Notes under the pieces: generated by a model
Databases searched by the model: none
Told to the model about the DNA's origin: nothing
The model's input: the letters and a program-made list of their open reading frames with translations, nothing else
Shown: piece after piece, positions 46,426-56,406 of the stretch
Numbering within the stretch: position 1 is the first letter of the stretch
Layout of the letters: each line of letters begins with the position of its first letter
Program-made: the position numbers and the translations under genes
DNA from: Bradyrhizobium sp. Ghvi
GTDB taxonomy: Bacteria > Pseudomonadota > Alphaproteobacteria > Rhizobiales > Xanthobacteraceae
Length of the DNA: 64,000 bases
Assembly (NCBI RefSeq): GCF_900115265.1
Contig: NZ_FOVU01000003.1
Location: 1-64,000 of the forward strand
Reading direction: 5' to 3'

Positions 46426-47190
46426 TCAGGAGGATGGAAGGAGGCCTTCAAGAGCCGCCGCACGTGAGGCCCGAGCGGTGCCTGCCACGAGCACCGGGCG
46501 CGGCACGGCGGCGCGGACATTGCCCCGCTCGAACAGCATCCGCCGCTCGAACGCGCTTGAGCGCATGATGGGGAAGCGGGTCAGGACGCGCTCGCGCAGG
46601 CTGCGGAAATCAGACGTCATCAATGCAACGTTGATGTGCAGGTTCGGAGCCGAGCGCGGCCCGGTGATGGGCTTGTGGAGAAAGACCCGACGGTAGAACG
46701 CCTGATGTTCGGCACGAACCGCGGCAAGCCCGGTATCGGCCCTGAAATGTTCGCAGGCAAGATAAGCGAGCCGCAGCGTCAGATAGGGGAGCTCGGGAAA
46801 CTTCTTGGCCTTCTCGGGGTCAGCAACGAAACGACACGGGTCAACGAAAATCTCGCCCCGATCGAGGCGCGGGTAAAGCACATCGCTGAACAGGTCACTG
46901 GTATGGGAGATTCGCCATTCCGACGTCAGGACGTGGAGGCGAAGAGAGCTGCAAAGTTCCCCGTCGACATAGACCCCGAACGTCCACGCGTTGGGCGCAT
47001 CGTCATAAGGATCCGTGACGCGCTGAGACTCCGATTCGGAGATCAACCCGCCGTGCAGATAGCCTCTGTAGCGCAGCGCGCAGATGCGATCTCTGTCTTC
47101 CGGACTTTCGATGAGGCGGTAATCGATTCTGTCGAAAATCCCTGCCCCCCGCATAGAAAGCGGGGCGCGCGGCTCGGCCCGGGATTCCAT
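46426..47190 (-). CDS. FeeM-like N-acyl amino acid synthase
   Basis: 254 residues with the GNAT/LuxI-like fold seen in N-acyl amino acid synthases: DRDRICALRYRGYLHGGLIS near the N-terminus, and the block EIFVDPCRFVADPEKAKKFP with a long conserved helix (PYLTLRLAYLACEHFRADTG). FeeM from environmental DNA joins fatty acyl chains from ACP to tyrosine, giving signal- or surfactant-like lipids. The C-terminal ~60 residues are Arg-rich. Start ATG 47190 has GGAG upstream; a TTG at 47202 is in frame. It sits between pal and a GGDEF-EAL gene, inside the tol-pal locus. Substrate not known. Confidence 0.82.
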   Translation of the reverse strand: MESRAEPRAPLSMRGAGIFDRIDYRLIESPEDRDRICALRYRGYLHGGLISESESQRVTDPYDDAPNAWTFGVYVDGELCSSLRLHVLTSEWRISHTSDLFSDVLYPRLDRGEIFVDPCRFVADPEKAKKFPELPYLTLRLAYLACEHFRADTGLAAVRAEHQAFYRRVFLHKPITGPRSAPNLHINVALMTSDFRSLRERVLTRFPIMRSSAFERRMLFERGNVRAAVPRPVLVAGTARASRAAALEGLLPSS

Positions 47191-47351
47191 CTGATGCTCC
47201 AAACGCGATGAACAACTTCCGCGAGTTTGGAAAGATTAATGACTCCTTAACAGGATTGCAAAGGCTTGAATTGATTAGGGTTAACCTCCGTATGACTACG
47301 GAGACGCTGCAACGGATTGAAACGACGCGAGATTTGAGAGAAATCGGGATG

Positions 47352-49685
47352 TCAGGCGAACGAGCGCGAGGAGATCGCGACGAGCGGCTCATCCACGCGA
47401 CGGCCATGCGAGGCGTTGAGAAGCTGACGCACCCGCACCGCCGGCACCGGTCGGCTGAACAGATAGCCCTGCCCTTCGCGGATCGTACCGTCGGCGCTGA
47501 TCAGCTCGAGCTGCTCGTTGGTCTCGATGCCCTCAACCACGACCGACATGCCGAGATCGGCGGCGAGCCGCGCCACACCGCGCAGCAACGTCAGCGGCCG
47601 ATCGGTATCGATGCCCTCGAGGAAAGAGCGATCGATCTTCACCTTCTGCATCGGAAAATTATGCAGATAGCTGAGGCTCGAATAGCCGGTGCCGAAATCA
47701 TCCAGCGAAATGCGCACGCCGAGCGCATGCAGCTGCGACAGGACGTCGTGGGTGAGCTGGGTATTACGCAGCAGCGAGGATTCGGTGATCTCGATCTCCA
47801 GGCGATTCGCCGGCAGGCCCGACACTTCGAGCGCGTAGCGGATCTCGCTCAGCACGTCGCGCTGATGGAATTGCTGCGGCGAGAAGTTGACGGCGACGCT
47901 CACGCCCTCCGGCCACTTCATGCATTCCATGCAGGCGCGGCGCAGGATCCAGCGGCCGAGATCGACGATCAGGCCCATGTCCTCCGCGACCGGGATGATG
48001 TCGACGGGGGAGACCGTGCCGCGCACCGGATGGTTCCAGCGCAGCAGCGCCTCGCAGGTGGTGATCTTGCCGGACTTCAGATTGACCAGAGGCTGATAGA
48101 ACAGCTCGAACTCCTCGTTGGCGAGCGCCTTGCGCAGGTCGAGCTCGAGGATGCGGCGCGCCTCGACGGTCGCCGCCATCTCGTCGCGGAAGAAGCAGAA
48201 GGTGCCGCGGCCGTCGGCCTTGGCCTGGTACAGCGCCATGTCGGCATTCTTGAGCAAGGTGTCGGCGCTGCCGCTGCCCGGCGAGGTCAGCGCGATGCCG
48301 ATGCTGGCTCCGATCTCCACCAGATGGTTGTCGATGCGATAGCGCTCGCTGAGCCGCTCGACGATGCGGCGGGCGAGGCTCGCGGCGTCTTCGGGCGAAT
48401 TGATGTTCTGCTGGAACACGACAAACTCGTCGCCACCGAAGCGAGCGACGAAATCCTCCGGCCGCAGCATCTCGCGCAAACGATTGGCGACCGCGCAGAG
48501 CAGCTGGTCGCCGCAGGGATGGCCGAGCGTGTCGTTGACCTGCTTGAACTGGTCGAGATCGATGAATAGCAGCGCGGAAAGGCGCTCGGCATGGTTGGCG
48601 TAGGCGAGCAGGCGCTCGATCTCGTCGCGGAAGGAAACCCGGTTGGGCAGCGCAGTGAGCTCGTCATAGCGGGCGAGATGGCTGATCTTCGCCTCGGCGT
48701 TCTTGCGCTCGGTGATGTCCTCCAGCAGGACGACGGCGCCGCCGTCCGTCATCGGCTGAATGGTCCAGGACAAGGTCCGGCCGCGCCCGGAATGGGGATC
48801 GGCAGTCACGATCTCCTTGATCTCTGCCTCGCGGACGCTGTGCAGGATCAGCTCACCACTGTCCGCCGAGATTGCCCCACCGGAGATGCAGGCCGACACG
48901 ATATCAGCGGCATTGACTCCGCGCTTCACCAGATCGTTCGGCAGCTCCATCAGCTCGACGAAGCGATGGTTCATCACCGCCAGCCGTCCATCGGCGCGGA
49001 ACATGCACAGCCCGTGCGGCATGTTGTTCAGTGCGGTATCGAACTGACCAGCGAGCGCCGCTTCGCGCTCGCGCGCTATGACCGCCCGCATGAAGATTCT
49101 ATGCAGATTGGCCGAGAGCTTCACCAGGGTCACGAGAAAGACCGCGCTCACGACGGACATGGCTATGTAGTAAGGCGTCCCGCGCAAGGCCAGCGCGATC
49201 ACGGTCGGACCGAAGATCAGGCTCACCTGAATCTGAAAGGCCCACTGCCGTCCGTAAGCCCTGCCCGCGCCGCCCGCAGCGAGCCCGGTGGTGACCGACA
49301 GGGCGATCATGTGGGCGACCGCGTCGTCGGTCCACAAGAGCGTGGCGGAACACCAGATTCCGATCGCAGCGGCCTGGACCGTCGTCCCGAGCTGTGACCA
49401 CGTCTGCCACCTCGCAGCTTCGTCGACGGTCAGCGGAGATTTGCGTTGCTGATAGCGGCGTAGCCCAAAGGCCCGGAGGACTCCCGTGAGGACAAGCAGC
49501 GCCACACAGCCCCAGATGACAACGCTTTCCGTCTTCAGCGCGGTCAGGGAGGCCGCGATGACTGCGAAGGCCAGACCGGCGAGCAAAGGACCCGGTGCTT
49601 CAAACAACGAATCGAGCAGCGCCGCCGAAATCGTAGATGACGTCGGCCACCGATCAGGCTGTCCGCTTTGACTTGCAAGTTGCAT
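47352..49685 (-). CDS. Membrane GGDEF-EAL protein (cyclic di-GMP metabolism)
   Basis: 777 residues: about six membrane helices at ~20-200 (a sensor region), a PAS-like domain at ~230-340 (NMPHGLCMFRADGRLAVMNH), GGDEF near 350-510 with an intact RFGGDEFVV, and EAL from ~525 with CEALLRW, NFSPQQF, EITES and DDFGTGYSSLSYL, all the catalytic landmarks. Both domains look active, so the enzyme could make or break c-di-GMP. Start ATG 49685 has a weak ribosome site. It lies between tolB and the FeeM-like gene on the same strand. Confidence 0.95.
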   Translation of the reverse strand: MQLASQSGQPDRWPTSSTISAALLDSLFEAPGPLLAGLAFAVIAASLTALKTESVVIWGCVALLVLTGVLRAFGLRRYQQRKSPLTVDEAARWQTWSQLGTTVQAAAIGIWCSATLLWTDDAVAHMIALSVTTGLAAGGAGRAYGRQWAFQIQVSLIFGPTVIALALRGTPYYIAMSVVSAVFLVTLVKLSANLHRIFMRAVIAREREAALAGQFDTALNNMPHGLCMFRADGRLAVMNHRFVELMELPNDLVKRGVNAADIVSACISGGAISADSGELILHSVREAEIKEIVTADPHSGRGRTLSWTIQPMTDGGAVVLLEDITERKNAEAKISHLARYDELTALPNRVSFRDEIERLLAYANHAERLSALLFIDLDQFKQVNDTLGHPCGDQLLCAVANRLREMLRPEDFVARFGGDEFVVFQQNINSPEDAASLARRIVERLSERYRIDNHLVEIGASIGIALTSPGSGSADTLLKNADMALYQAKADGRGTFCFFRDEMAATVEARRILELDLRKALANEEFELFYQPLVNLKSGKITTCEALLRWNHPVRGTVSPVDIIPVAEDMGLIVDLGRWILRRACMECMKWPEGVSVAVNFSPQQFHQRDVLSEIRYALEVSGLPANRLEIEITESSLLRNTQLTHDVLSQLHALGVRISLDDFGTGYSSLSYLHNFPMQKVKIDRSFLEGIDTDRPLTLLRGVARLAADLGMSVVVEGIETNEQLELISADGTIREGQGYLFSRPVPAVRVRQLLNASHGRRVDEPLVAISSRSFA

Positions 49686-49900
49686 TTTTCGGGCCGCACG
49701 CGTCCTGTCTGCGCGCAGTTTTACCCAGACCAGATGAAGCCTTTCTGAGGGAACATCGTTAAAGTCGGGTTGTTTTTCGGCAATAGCGAAACCGTTTCCG
49801 CTGAAATATCAAACAACTGGGCAAGCATTGCCCAGCGCAAGGTGAAGGAAACCTTGCCGCGTTCGCAGAAAGCGGAAAAATCGGCGTTCTTTTTCGAAAA

Positions 49901-49926
49901 GATCGCGCGTTGCCAGCCGCGCGATC
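49901..49926 (-). terminator. Terminator of the tolQRAB operon
   Basis: Stem GATCGCGCG / CGCGCGATC with an 8-base loop just past the tolB stop; on the minus strand TTTT follows. Confidence 0.82.
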
Positions 49927-49929
49927 GAT

Positions 49930-51294
49930 CTACTGGCCCGCGGTGGCGGACAAGAGCGGCGACCACGCCGGGTCGGAGGCGAAGCCCGGCGTCGGGACCT
50001 TTTGTTCAAAGCGGCCGGAGATGTCGACGCTGAACAGCGACGGTCCGGAATTGCCGCCGGGATCGCGGAAGAACATCACCACGCGTCCGTTCGGCGAGAA
50101 GGTCGGGCCTTCATTATGGAAGCCGGAGGTGAGCAGACGCTCGCCGCTACCGTCAGGCTTCATCACGCCGATCGAGAACTGCCCGCCGCCCTGTCTGGTG
50201 AAGGCGATGTAATCGCCGCGCGGTGACCACACCGGCGTCGAATAGGTGGCGTTGTTGTCGTCCTTGGAGAAGGAGATGCGCTGTGCCTGTCCACCGCCCG
50301 CCGCCATCACATAGATCTGCGACCGGCCGCCGCGATCTGATTCGAAGCAGATGCGGGTGCCATCAGGCGAGTAGGACGGAGACGTGTCGATCGCCGGCGT
50401 ATCGGTGAGACGCGTGGTCGAGCGCGAGCGCAGATCCATCACGAACAGGTTGGAATTGCCGCCCTGCTGCAAGCTCATGATGACGCGCTGGCCGTCCGGC
50501 GAGAAGCGCGGCGCAAAGGTCATGCCGGGGAAGTTGCCGACGATCTCGCGCTGGCCGGTCTCGATGTTGAAGAGATAGACCTTCGGATCGCCCTGGCCGA
50601 ACTCCATATAGGTGATTTCTTGCGAATTCGGCGAGAAGCGCGGCGTGAGCACGAGGTCGGCGCCGCGGGTGAGATAACGCACATTGGCGCCGTCCTGGTC
50701 CATCATCGCGAGCCGCTTGACGCGGCGCTCCTTCGGCCCGGACTCGTCGACGAACACGACGCGGCTGTCGAAATAGCCCTTCTCGCCGGTCATCTGCTCG
50801 TAGATCTGGTCCGAGATGATGTGGGCGATGCGGCGCCAATATTCGGGCGACGTGAAATATTGCTGGCCGGCGAGTTGTTGGCCGGTGATCACGTCCCACA
50901 GGCGGAATTCGGCCTTGAGCCGTCCGTCCGGCTGTCGCGTCATGCGGCCGGTGACGAGCGCCTGGGCGTTGAGGGTCTTCCAGTTCTGGAATTGCGGCGC
51001 GACGTCGATGCTGTTGATGCGCTCGATGAAGGCGGCCTGATCGATCGGGGCAAACAGTCCCGAGCGCTTCAGATTGTTGGTGATGACCTGCGTGACGCCG
51101 TTGCTGACATCGCCGTCGGCCGGCGAGCCCGGCACGAAATTGGTGATCGCGATCGGGATCGGGCGAAACTCGGTGGGATCGATGCGAAGCCGCGGCTGGC
51201 CTTGAGCCAAGGCATGCCCGCCCCCGAGCATCGCGAGCGTCGATCCCGTCAGGGTCATGAAACGGCGGCGGTTCATCGATCGGACGTCATTCAT
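49930..51294 (-). CDS. tolB: Tol-Pal protein TolB
   Basis: 454 residues, periplasmic. The N-terminal domain (~30-170) binds TolA; the C-terminal beta-propeller has repeated blades such as [13 protein letters not shown] and [18 protein letters not shown] and binds Pal. The signal is [20 protein letters not shown], which has an R-R-x-F-M pattern like a Tat signal, where E. coli TolB uses Sec. Start ATG 51294 (MNDVRSMN) or 51276; no strong ribosome site. Last gene of tolQ-tolR-tolA-tolB. Confidence 0.97.
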   Translation of the reverse strand: MNDVRSMNRRRFMTLTGSTLAMLGGGHALAQGQPRLRIDPTEFRPIPIAITNFVPGSPADGDVSNGVTQVITNNLKRSGLFAPIDQAAFIERINSIDVAPQFQNWKTLNAQALVTGRMTRQPDGRLKAEFRLWDVITGQQLAGQQYFTSPEYWRRIAHIISDQIYEQMTGEKGYFDSRVVFVDESGPKERRVKRLAMMDQDGANVRYLTRGADLVLTPRFSPNSQEITYMEFGQGDPKVYLFNIETGQREIVGNFPGMTFAPRFSPDGQRVIMSLQQGGNSNLFVMDLRSRSTTRLTDTPAIDTSPSYSPDGTRICFESDRGGRSQIYVMAAGGGQAQRISFSKDDNNATYSTPVWSPRGDYIAFTRQGGGQFSIGVMKPDGSGERLLTSGFHNEGPTFSPNGRVVMFFRDPGGNSGPSLFSVDISGRFEQKVPTPGFASDPAWSPLLSATAGQ

Positions 51295-51317
51295 CGCAAA
51301 ATTCTTTTGTTTGGATG

Positions 51318-52274
51318 TCACAACATATCTTTCAGACCGAAAGTCATCGGAATGACCTTCCAGCTGTCGTATTGCTGCTTCGGCAGGAACGAATAGACTT
51401 GGCATTGCACGATGGCACGCTTGGCGCTCTCCGCCACCGCCTGGGCGATCGAGCGCGACGGTCCGCGCACCGCGACGATGACGGGCTCGGACGCGAGCGA
51501 TCCGTCAATCCTCATGGGAATGTCGATATCGGCTTCGTACTGATTGGCGTCCTGCCCGTTATAGGTGGGCGTGAAGCAGCGCTTGACGGCGCCCTGGAAT
51601 GCACCTTGCCAAGTCGCGACATTGTTGGCGGCTGTCCCTGAGGTCGAGCCCAGCGATGCCGACGCATTCAGTGTCGAGCCCGTCAGCTCGTGCCGGGTCG
51701 CAGCCCGCTTGTCGAGATCGCGGGCAATCTGCGCGGGATCGAAGGTGCGTTCCTTCGGCTTCGGCTGCGGCTGCACCGCCGCGACCTTCTGCTCCACCGG
51801 CTTCGGCGGCGGCTTCTTGGTGTCCAGCTTCTTCTGCAACTCCGCGATCGGATCTTCCTTGGCCGGATCAGGCTTCTTTTCCTGCGGCTTCGGCTCTTCC
51901 TTCGGCTTGGCCTCGGCGACCGGCTTCGGCGGCTCGGGCTTCTTCTCGACCGGCTTTTCGACAGGCTTCGGCGGCGGCGTATCGGGGGTCGAGTTGGTCT
52001 TGATCAGCTCTTTCTTCTCGGTGACCTTGCCGACGGCATCTTCCTCGGGCTTGGCCTCGGCGATCTTCTCGACCTTGGGCTTCGGCTCTTCCTTCTTGCC
52101 GGTCTTCTGCCCGTTGGTGATCTGCGCGAGCTGATCGCTGGAGATGATGTCGATCGGAAGCGACTCTTCCGGCGCGATGAAGGCCTTGCTGCTAAAGGTG
52201 AGCAGGCCCCATCCAATCACGAGGACGTGGAGGGCAATCGACGCAACCAGTGTCTTGTCGACATTCACCTTCAC
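51318..52274 (-). CDS. tolA: Cell envelope protein TolA
   Basis: 318 residues. One N-terminal membrane helix ([20 protein letters not shown]), a long Lys/Pro/Glu-rich stalk (~50-190), and a folded C-terminal domain (~215-318, [20 protein letters not shown] and [20 protein letters not shown]). Links TolQR in the inner membrane to TolB/Pal. Start GTG 52274; TolR stops 5 bases before. The shape and position define it; the sequence of TolA itself is poorly conserved between phyla. Confidence 0.93.
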   Translation of the reverse strand: MKVNVDKTLVASIALHVLVIGWGLLTFSSKAFIAPEESLPIDIISSDQLAQITNGQKTGKKEEPKPKVEKIAEAKPEEDAVGKVTEKKELIKTNSTPDTPPPKPVEKPVEKKPEPPKPVAEAKPKEEPKPQEKKPDPAKEDPIAELQKKLDTKKPPPKPVEQKVAAVQPQPKPKERTFDPAQIARDLDKRAATRHELTGSTLNASASLGSTSGTAANNVATWQGAFQGAVKRCFTPTYNGQDANQYEADIDIPMRIDGSLASEPVIVAVRGPSRSIAQAVAESAKRAIVQCQVYSFLPKQQYDSWKVIPMTFGLKDML

Positions 52275-52278
52275 TGGC

Positions 52279-52731
52279 CTAGGACCCCTGATCCACTTCC
52301 GTGACGAGCGCCAGCTTCTTGAAGCCCGCGCCAGACAGGAGCCCCATCACCTTGGCCACCGTGCCGTAATCCGCCTTCTTGTCGGCACGCAGATAGATGC
52401 GTTCCTCGAGCCCGCCTCGCGCATCCGTGATCGCCTTCAGCTTCGGGATCAGATCGGTCAGCGCGACCTCCGCGTCGTTGATGAACACCTTGCCCTTGAC
52501 GTCGACCGACATCTGGAGCGGCTTCTGGTCGTTCTGGTCGAGGCTCTTGGCCTGGGTCTGCGGCAGATCGAGTGGCACCCCGACGGTGAGCAGGGGCGCC
52601 GATACCATGAAGATGATGAGCAGCACCAGCATCACGTCGACCATCGGCGTGACGTTGATCTCGGCCATGACCGGCTTGCGCCGGCTGCGACGGCCGCCGC
52701 CTCCGGACGAACTAGCTACGTTCATGCCCAT
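52279..52731 (-). CDS. tolR: Proton-channel protein TolR (ExbD family)
   Basis: 150 residues. Cytosolic Gly/Arg-rich N-terminus, one helix (ITPMVDVMLVLLIIFMVSAP) carrying the conserved Asp that takes part in proton flow, and a periplasmic domain. Uses the proton gradient with TolQ to drive TolA. Start ATG 52731; ATG 52725 possible. 43 bases after tolQ. Confidence 0.97.
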   Translation of the reverse strand: MGMNVASSSGGGGRRSRRKPVMAEINVTPMVDVMLVLLIIFMVSAPLLTVGVPLDLPQTQAKSLDQNDQKPLQMSVDVKGKVFINDAEVALTDLIPKLKAITDARGGLEERIYLRADKKADYGTVAKVMGLLSGAGFKKLALVTEVDQGS

Positions 52732-52774
52732 GGCTTGATGCCCAATCTCGCCTTCACACTATACATGCCGCCCG

Positions 52775-53491
<717 letters not shown>

Positions 53492-53981
53492 CAGAAATAT
53501 CCTCTCAAGGCGATCGTTACCTGTGTCCCGGTCGGCCAAATGGCGGCCGGTTCCCGTTTAGCCGCGCTAGAACCGGCGCGGCCGGCAAGCCCGCTCAAAG
53601 CCTTGTCTTTCTGGGATGCAGGGGCTCGTCCAAAGCCGCCGCCTGCATTCCCTGCCAAGATGTCAAAACTATGGGCCTCGACGACAGCTCCGGGCGTGAT
53701 TGTCCAGAAATACCAGAGCCCGGCGATGGTTAATGCCGGGTTACCAGAGACGAATTTGGTTCCGGGAAAGGAAGGCGGCCCAGAGGGATGGGAGACACGA
53801 TCCCGTGTCCGGGACGCACTGCAACGCGCTTGGCGTTGCCGTGCAGAGTCGGGATCCAGAAGCCGCCGCGCTGCGTCCGGGGGCACAGAGTTCCGCTTCC
53901 TCCCTGGCTGATTTCCGCTCGAAGGAACCAGTGAACGCCGCGGTAAATTATCCCGAAAATCACTTTTGGCGAGGATTTGCC
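53492..53981. other. Intergenic region upstream of tolQ
   Basis: 490 bases between divergent tolQ and DUF2231 genes. It contains an intergenic repeat at 53798-53889 and presumably the tolQ promoter in 53500-53600. No gene supported. Confidence 0.5.
53798..53889. repeat. Bradyrhizobium-type intergenic palindromic repeat (second copy)
   Basis: Contains GTGTCCGGGACGCACTGCAA, GCAGAGTCGGGATCCAGAAG and GCTGCGTCCGGGGGCAC, matching the element at 40403-40547 with changes. Confidence 0.7.
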
Positions 53982-54500
53982 ATGAGCATCAACCCCAAGA
54001 CGACCGCCGCCATCGGCGACCATCCACTCCACCCCATGATCATCCCGTTCCCCGTGGCGTTCCTGGTCGGCGCGCCCCTCGCCGACCTGGCTTTCGTCGG
54101 AACCGGCGACGCCTTCTGGGCCCGGGCCGCCATGTGGCTGATCGGCGCCGGCATCGTTATGGCGCTGGTCGCAGCAGCAGCCGGCTTTACGGACTTCTTC
54201 AACGAATCCCGCATTCGCAGTCTGAACGACGCCTGGTACCACATGATCGGCAACCTTGCGGCGGTCGTACTGGCGCTGGTGAATTTCTACCTGCGCTACG
54301 CGCAAGGCACCGAGGCTGCGATCAAGCCCTGGGGCGTGGTGCTCTCGCTGGTGGTGGTCGGCATTCTCCTGTTCACGGGATGGAAGGGCTGGGAGATGGT
54401 CTACCGCCATCACGTCGCGGTGCTGGACGCGCCGGGCCAGACCAGTTCAGAGCCGGTCACGCCGCATCATGGCGGCGAAAGTCACCGCCGCGCCGCTTGA
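53982..54500 (+). CDS. DUF2231 membrane protein
   Basis: 172 residues with four membrane helices. The start GDHPLHPMIIPFPVAFLVGA carries the H-P-L-H-P motif characteristic of DUF2231, a family of predicted membrane proteins with unknown role. The C-terminal ~25 residues are polar. Start ATG 53982 has GAGGA 6 bases upstream. Transcribed away from tolQ. Confidence 0.92.
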   Translation: MSINPKTTAAIGDHPLHPMIIPFPVAFLVGAPLADLAFVGTGDAFWARAAMWLIGAGIVMALVAAAAGFTDFFNESRIRSLNDAWYHMIGNLAAVVLALVNFYLRYAQGTEAAIKPWGVVLSLVVVGILLFTGWKGWEMVYRHHVAVLDAPGQTSSEPVTPHHGGESHRRAA

Positions 54501-54512
54501 GCGAAGAGCGCG

Positions 54513-54903
54513 TCAGGCCGAAGCGACAGGTTCGGGGCAATTGGTCAGTCGCGCCGGATTGCCGACCGCCGTGCAGCCGGCGGGAACATCCGATGTGACG
54601 ACCGTGCCGGCGCCGACCTTGGCGAAATCGCCGATGTTGACGTCGCCCAGAATGCTCGCGCCGGCGCCGATATAGACATGGCGGCCGATGCGCGGCGAAC
54701 GCGTCGGGCAGTTCACCGGTGCGGCCGATGCCGACGTTTTGCAGAATGGTGACGCAATCGCCGATCACGACCTTGGCGCCGGTGACGATGCCGCTGGCAT
54801 GGTCGAGATAGACGGCCGATCCGATTGCCGCGGCAGGATGGATGCTGACGCCGTGATCGCAGCTTCTGCCATCCTCGCCTCCGGTATTTTGATGCCTCCT
54901 AAA
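54513..54903 (-). pseudogene. Frameshifted C-terminal part of a serine acetyltransferase-like gene
   Basis: Two minus-strand frames share one hexapeptide-repeat acetyltransferase. The upstream frame reads HGVSIHPAAAIGSAVYLDHA then CVTILQNVGIGRTGEL; at about 54715 the sense continues in another frame as RSPRIGRHVYIGAGASILGD and VPAGCTAVGNPARL. These are the ordered pieces of CysE's left-handed beta-helix, including the catalytic DHA-x-G histidine. The upstream frame itself meets a stop near 54945, so no full N-terminus is present. The gene appears inactivated by one frameshift and truncation, unless sequencing error is responsible. Confidence 0.6.
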
Positions 54904-55178
54904 TAGATCTGCGCAAGTGGGCGCAACGCCCCGCCTTCAGCGTGACTGAGCCGAGCATCATGCCGCAGCTCCCCCGTGAGGCTACGAGCTTGCGGGCCAG
55001 ATGCTCACGCCCATATAGTCCGGCGAATTTTCGGCCGACGCAGTGTTGGCCGGGATGTCCAGAGCATCTCATTCAAGCCCGCGCGGTGGTCCGCCATCCC
55101 GCGGGTTTTTCGTACCCGATGGTCTTCGGCCCGGCCGAAGCAAATCCCAGATACCAATATCAGAGGCTACGCCAAGAC

Positions 55179-56342
55179 ATGTTGCCCAACGCGCCCGCCG
55201 ACGACCAACACGACGACATCATGTACCCGTCCGCTGTGCCTTTCCTGCTGGTCCATCTCGGCTGCATCGCGGCGATCTGGTCGGGAATCACCTGGCAGGC
55301 GCTCGCGATCTGCGGTTCGCTATATGTCGTGCGCATGTTTGGAATCGGTGCCGGTTACCACCGCTATTTCTCCCACAAGGCTTTTGCGACCAGCCGGCTG
55401 TTTCAATTCATCCTCGCCTGCCTCGCGCAAAGCAGCGCGCAGAAGAGCGTGTTGTGGTGGGCGGCCAAGCATCGGCACCATCATCTGCATTCGGATACTG
55501 AACACGACGTGCATTCGCCGCGTCAGCGCGGCTTCCTGTACAGCCATCTCGGCTGGATTTTTCACCGGCAGCATGATGCGACCGACCTCGTCAAAGTCGG
55601 CGATCTCACCGTCTATCCGGAGCTGATGTGGCTGCATCGGCTGGAGCTGCTGCCGGCCGTGACGCTTGCGGTGCTTTGCTTCCTGGCTGCGGGATGGTCG
55701 GGCCTCGTCGTCGGCTTCCTGTGGAGCACGGTGCTGGTCTATCACGCGACGTTCTGCATCAACTCGCTCGCCCATGTGCATGGACGCAAGCGCTACGTCA
55801 CGGGCGACGATTCCCGCAACAACTGGCTGCTGGCACTGCTCACTCTGGGCGAGGGCTGGCACAACAATCATCACGCCTATCAGAGCAGCGTCCGACAGGG
55901 CTTTCGCTGGTGGGAAATCGACGTGACCTATTACGCCCTGAAAATCCTATCCTGGTGCGGAATCGTCTGGAACATGAAGGCGCCGCCCGAGGTGGTGCTG
56001 CGCAACGAGCAGCCGCTCGGCGCGCGAGTCATCCATCGCGCAGCGCGCGAGCTTGCCGAGCGGTTCGACGCGCACGCGCTGGCGCACGCGATCTCGTCGG
56101 CGCTGCACCGGGCTGATCGCGCCCAGCTGCAACTGCCGTCGCTGCACGATATCCTCAACCGGGCCCATGAAGGCGTCGATGCGCTGACGCATCTGCATCT
56201 CCCGAAGATTCCGACCCGCGAGGAATTTCTGGCCGAGGCTCGCGCGATGTTTGCGCGAACGAGATCGCTCAACGAAATCGTGGATCACGCCTACGAACAT
56301 TTTCTGGCCTCGGTTCGCGCCCGGGTGGCCACGGTGATCTGA
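55179..56342 (+). CDS. Membrane fatty-acid desaturase (delta-9, acyl-CoA type)
   Basis: 387 residues. Three histidine clusters of the di-iron site are intact: HRYFSH, HRHHH and HNNHH, with helices between. The core ends near residue ~275; the last ~110 residues (helical, with PSLHDILNRAHEGVDALTHL and PTREEFLAEARAMFARTRSL) are an extra domain of unknown role. It introduces a double bond in saturated fatty acids. Start ATG 55179 (MLPNAPADDQ) has GAGGCT upstream; the frame is open back to 54942 but that stretch is poor. Divergent from the broken acetyltransferase. Confidence 0.9.
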   Translation: MLPNAPADDQHDDIMYPSAVPFLLVHLGCIAAIWSGITWQALAICGSLYVVRMFGIGAGYHRYFSHKAFATSRLFQFILACLAQSSAQKSVLWWAAKHRHHHLHSDTEHDVHSPRQRGFLYSHLGWIFHRQHDATDLVKVGDLTVYPELMWLHRLELLPAVTLAVLCFLAAGWSGLVVGFLWSTVLVYHATFCINSLAHVHGRKRYVTGDDSRNNWLLALLTLGEGWHNNHHAYQSSVRQGFRWWEIDVTYYALKILSWCGIVWNMKAPPEVVLRNEQPLGARVIHRAARELAERFDAHALAHAISSALHRADRAQLQLPSLHDILNRAHEGVDALTHLHLPKIPTREEFLAEARAMFARTRSLNEIVDHAYEHFLASVRARVATVI

Positions 56343-56406
56343 AAGTCGCCCAATCGCCCCGGGCAAACGGCGCGCGCGTGAGTCTCACAGGCGCGCCTCC
56401 TCCATC

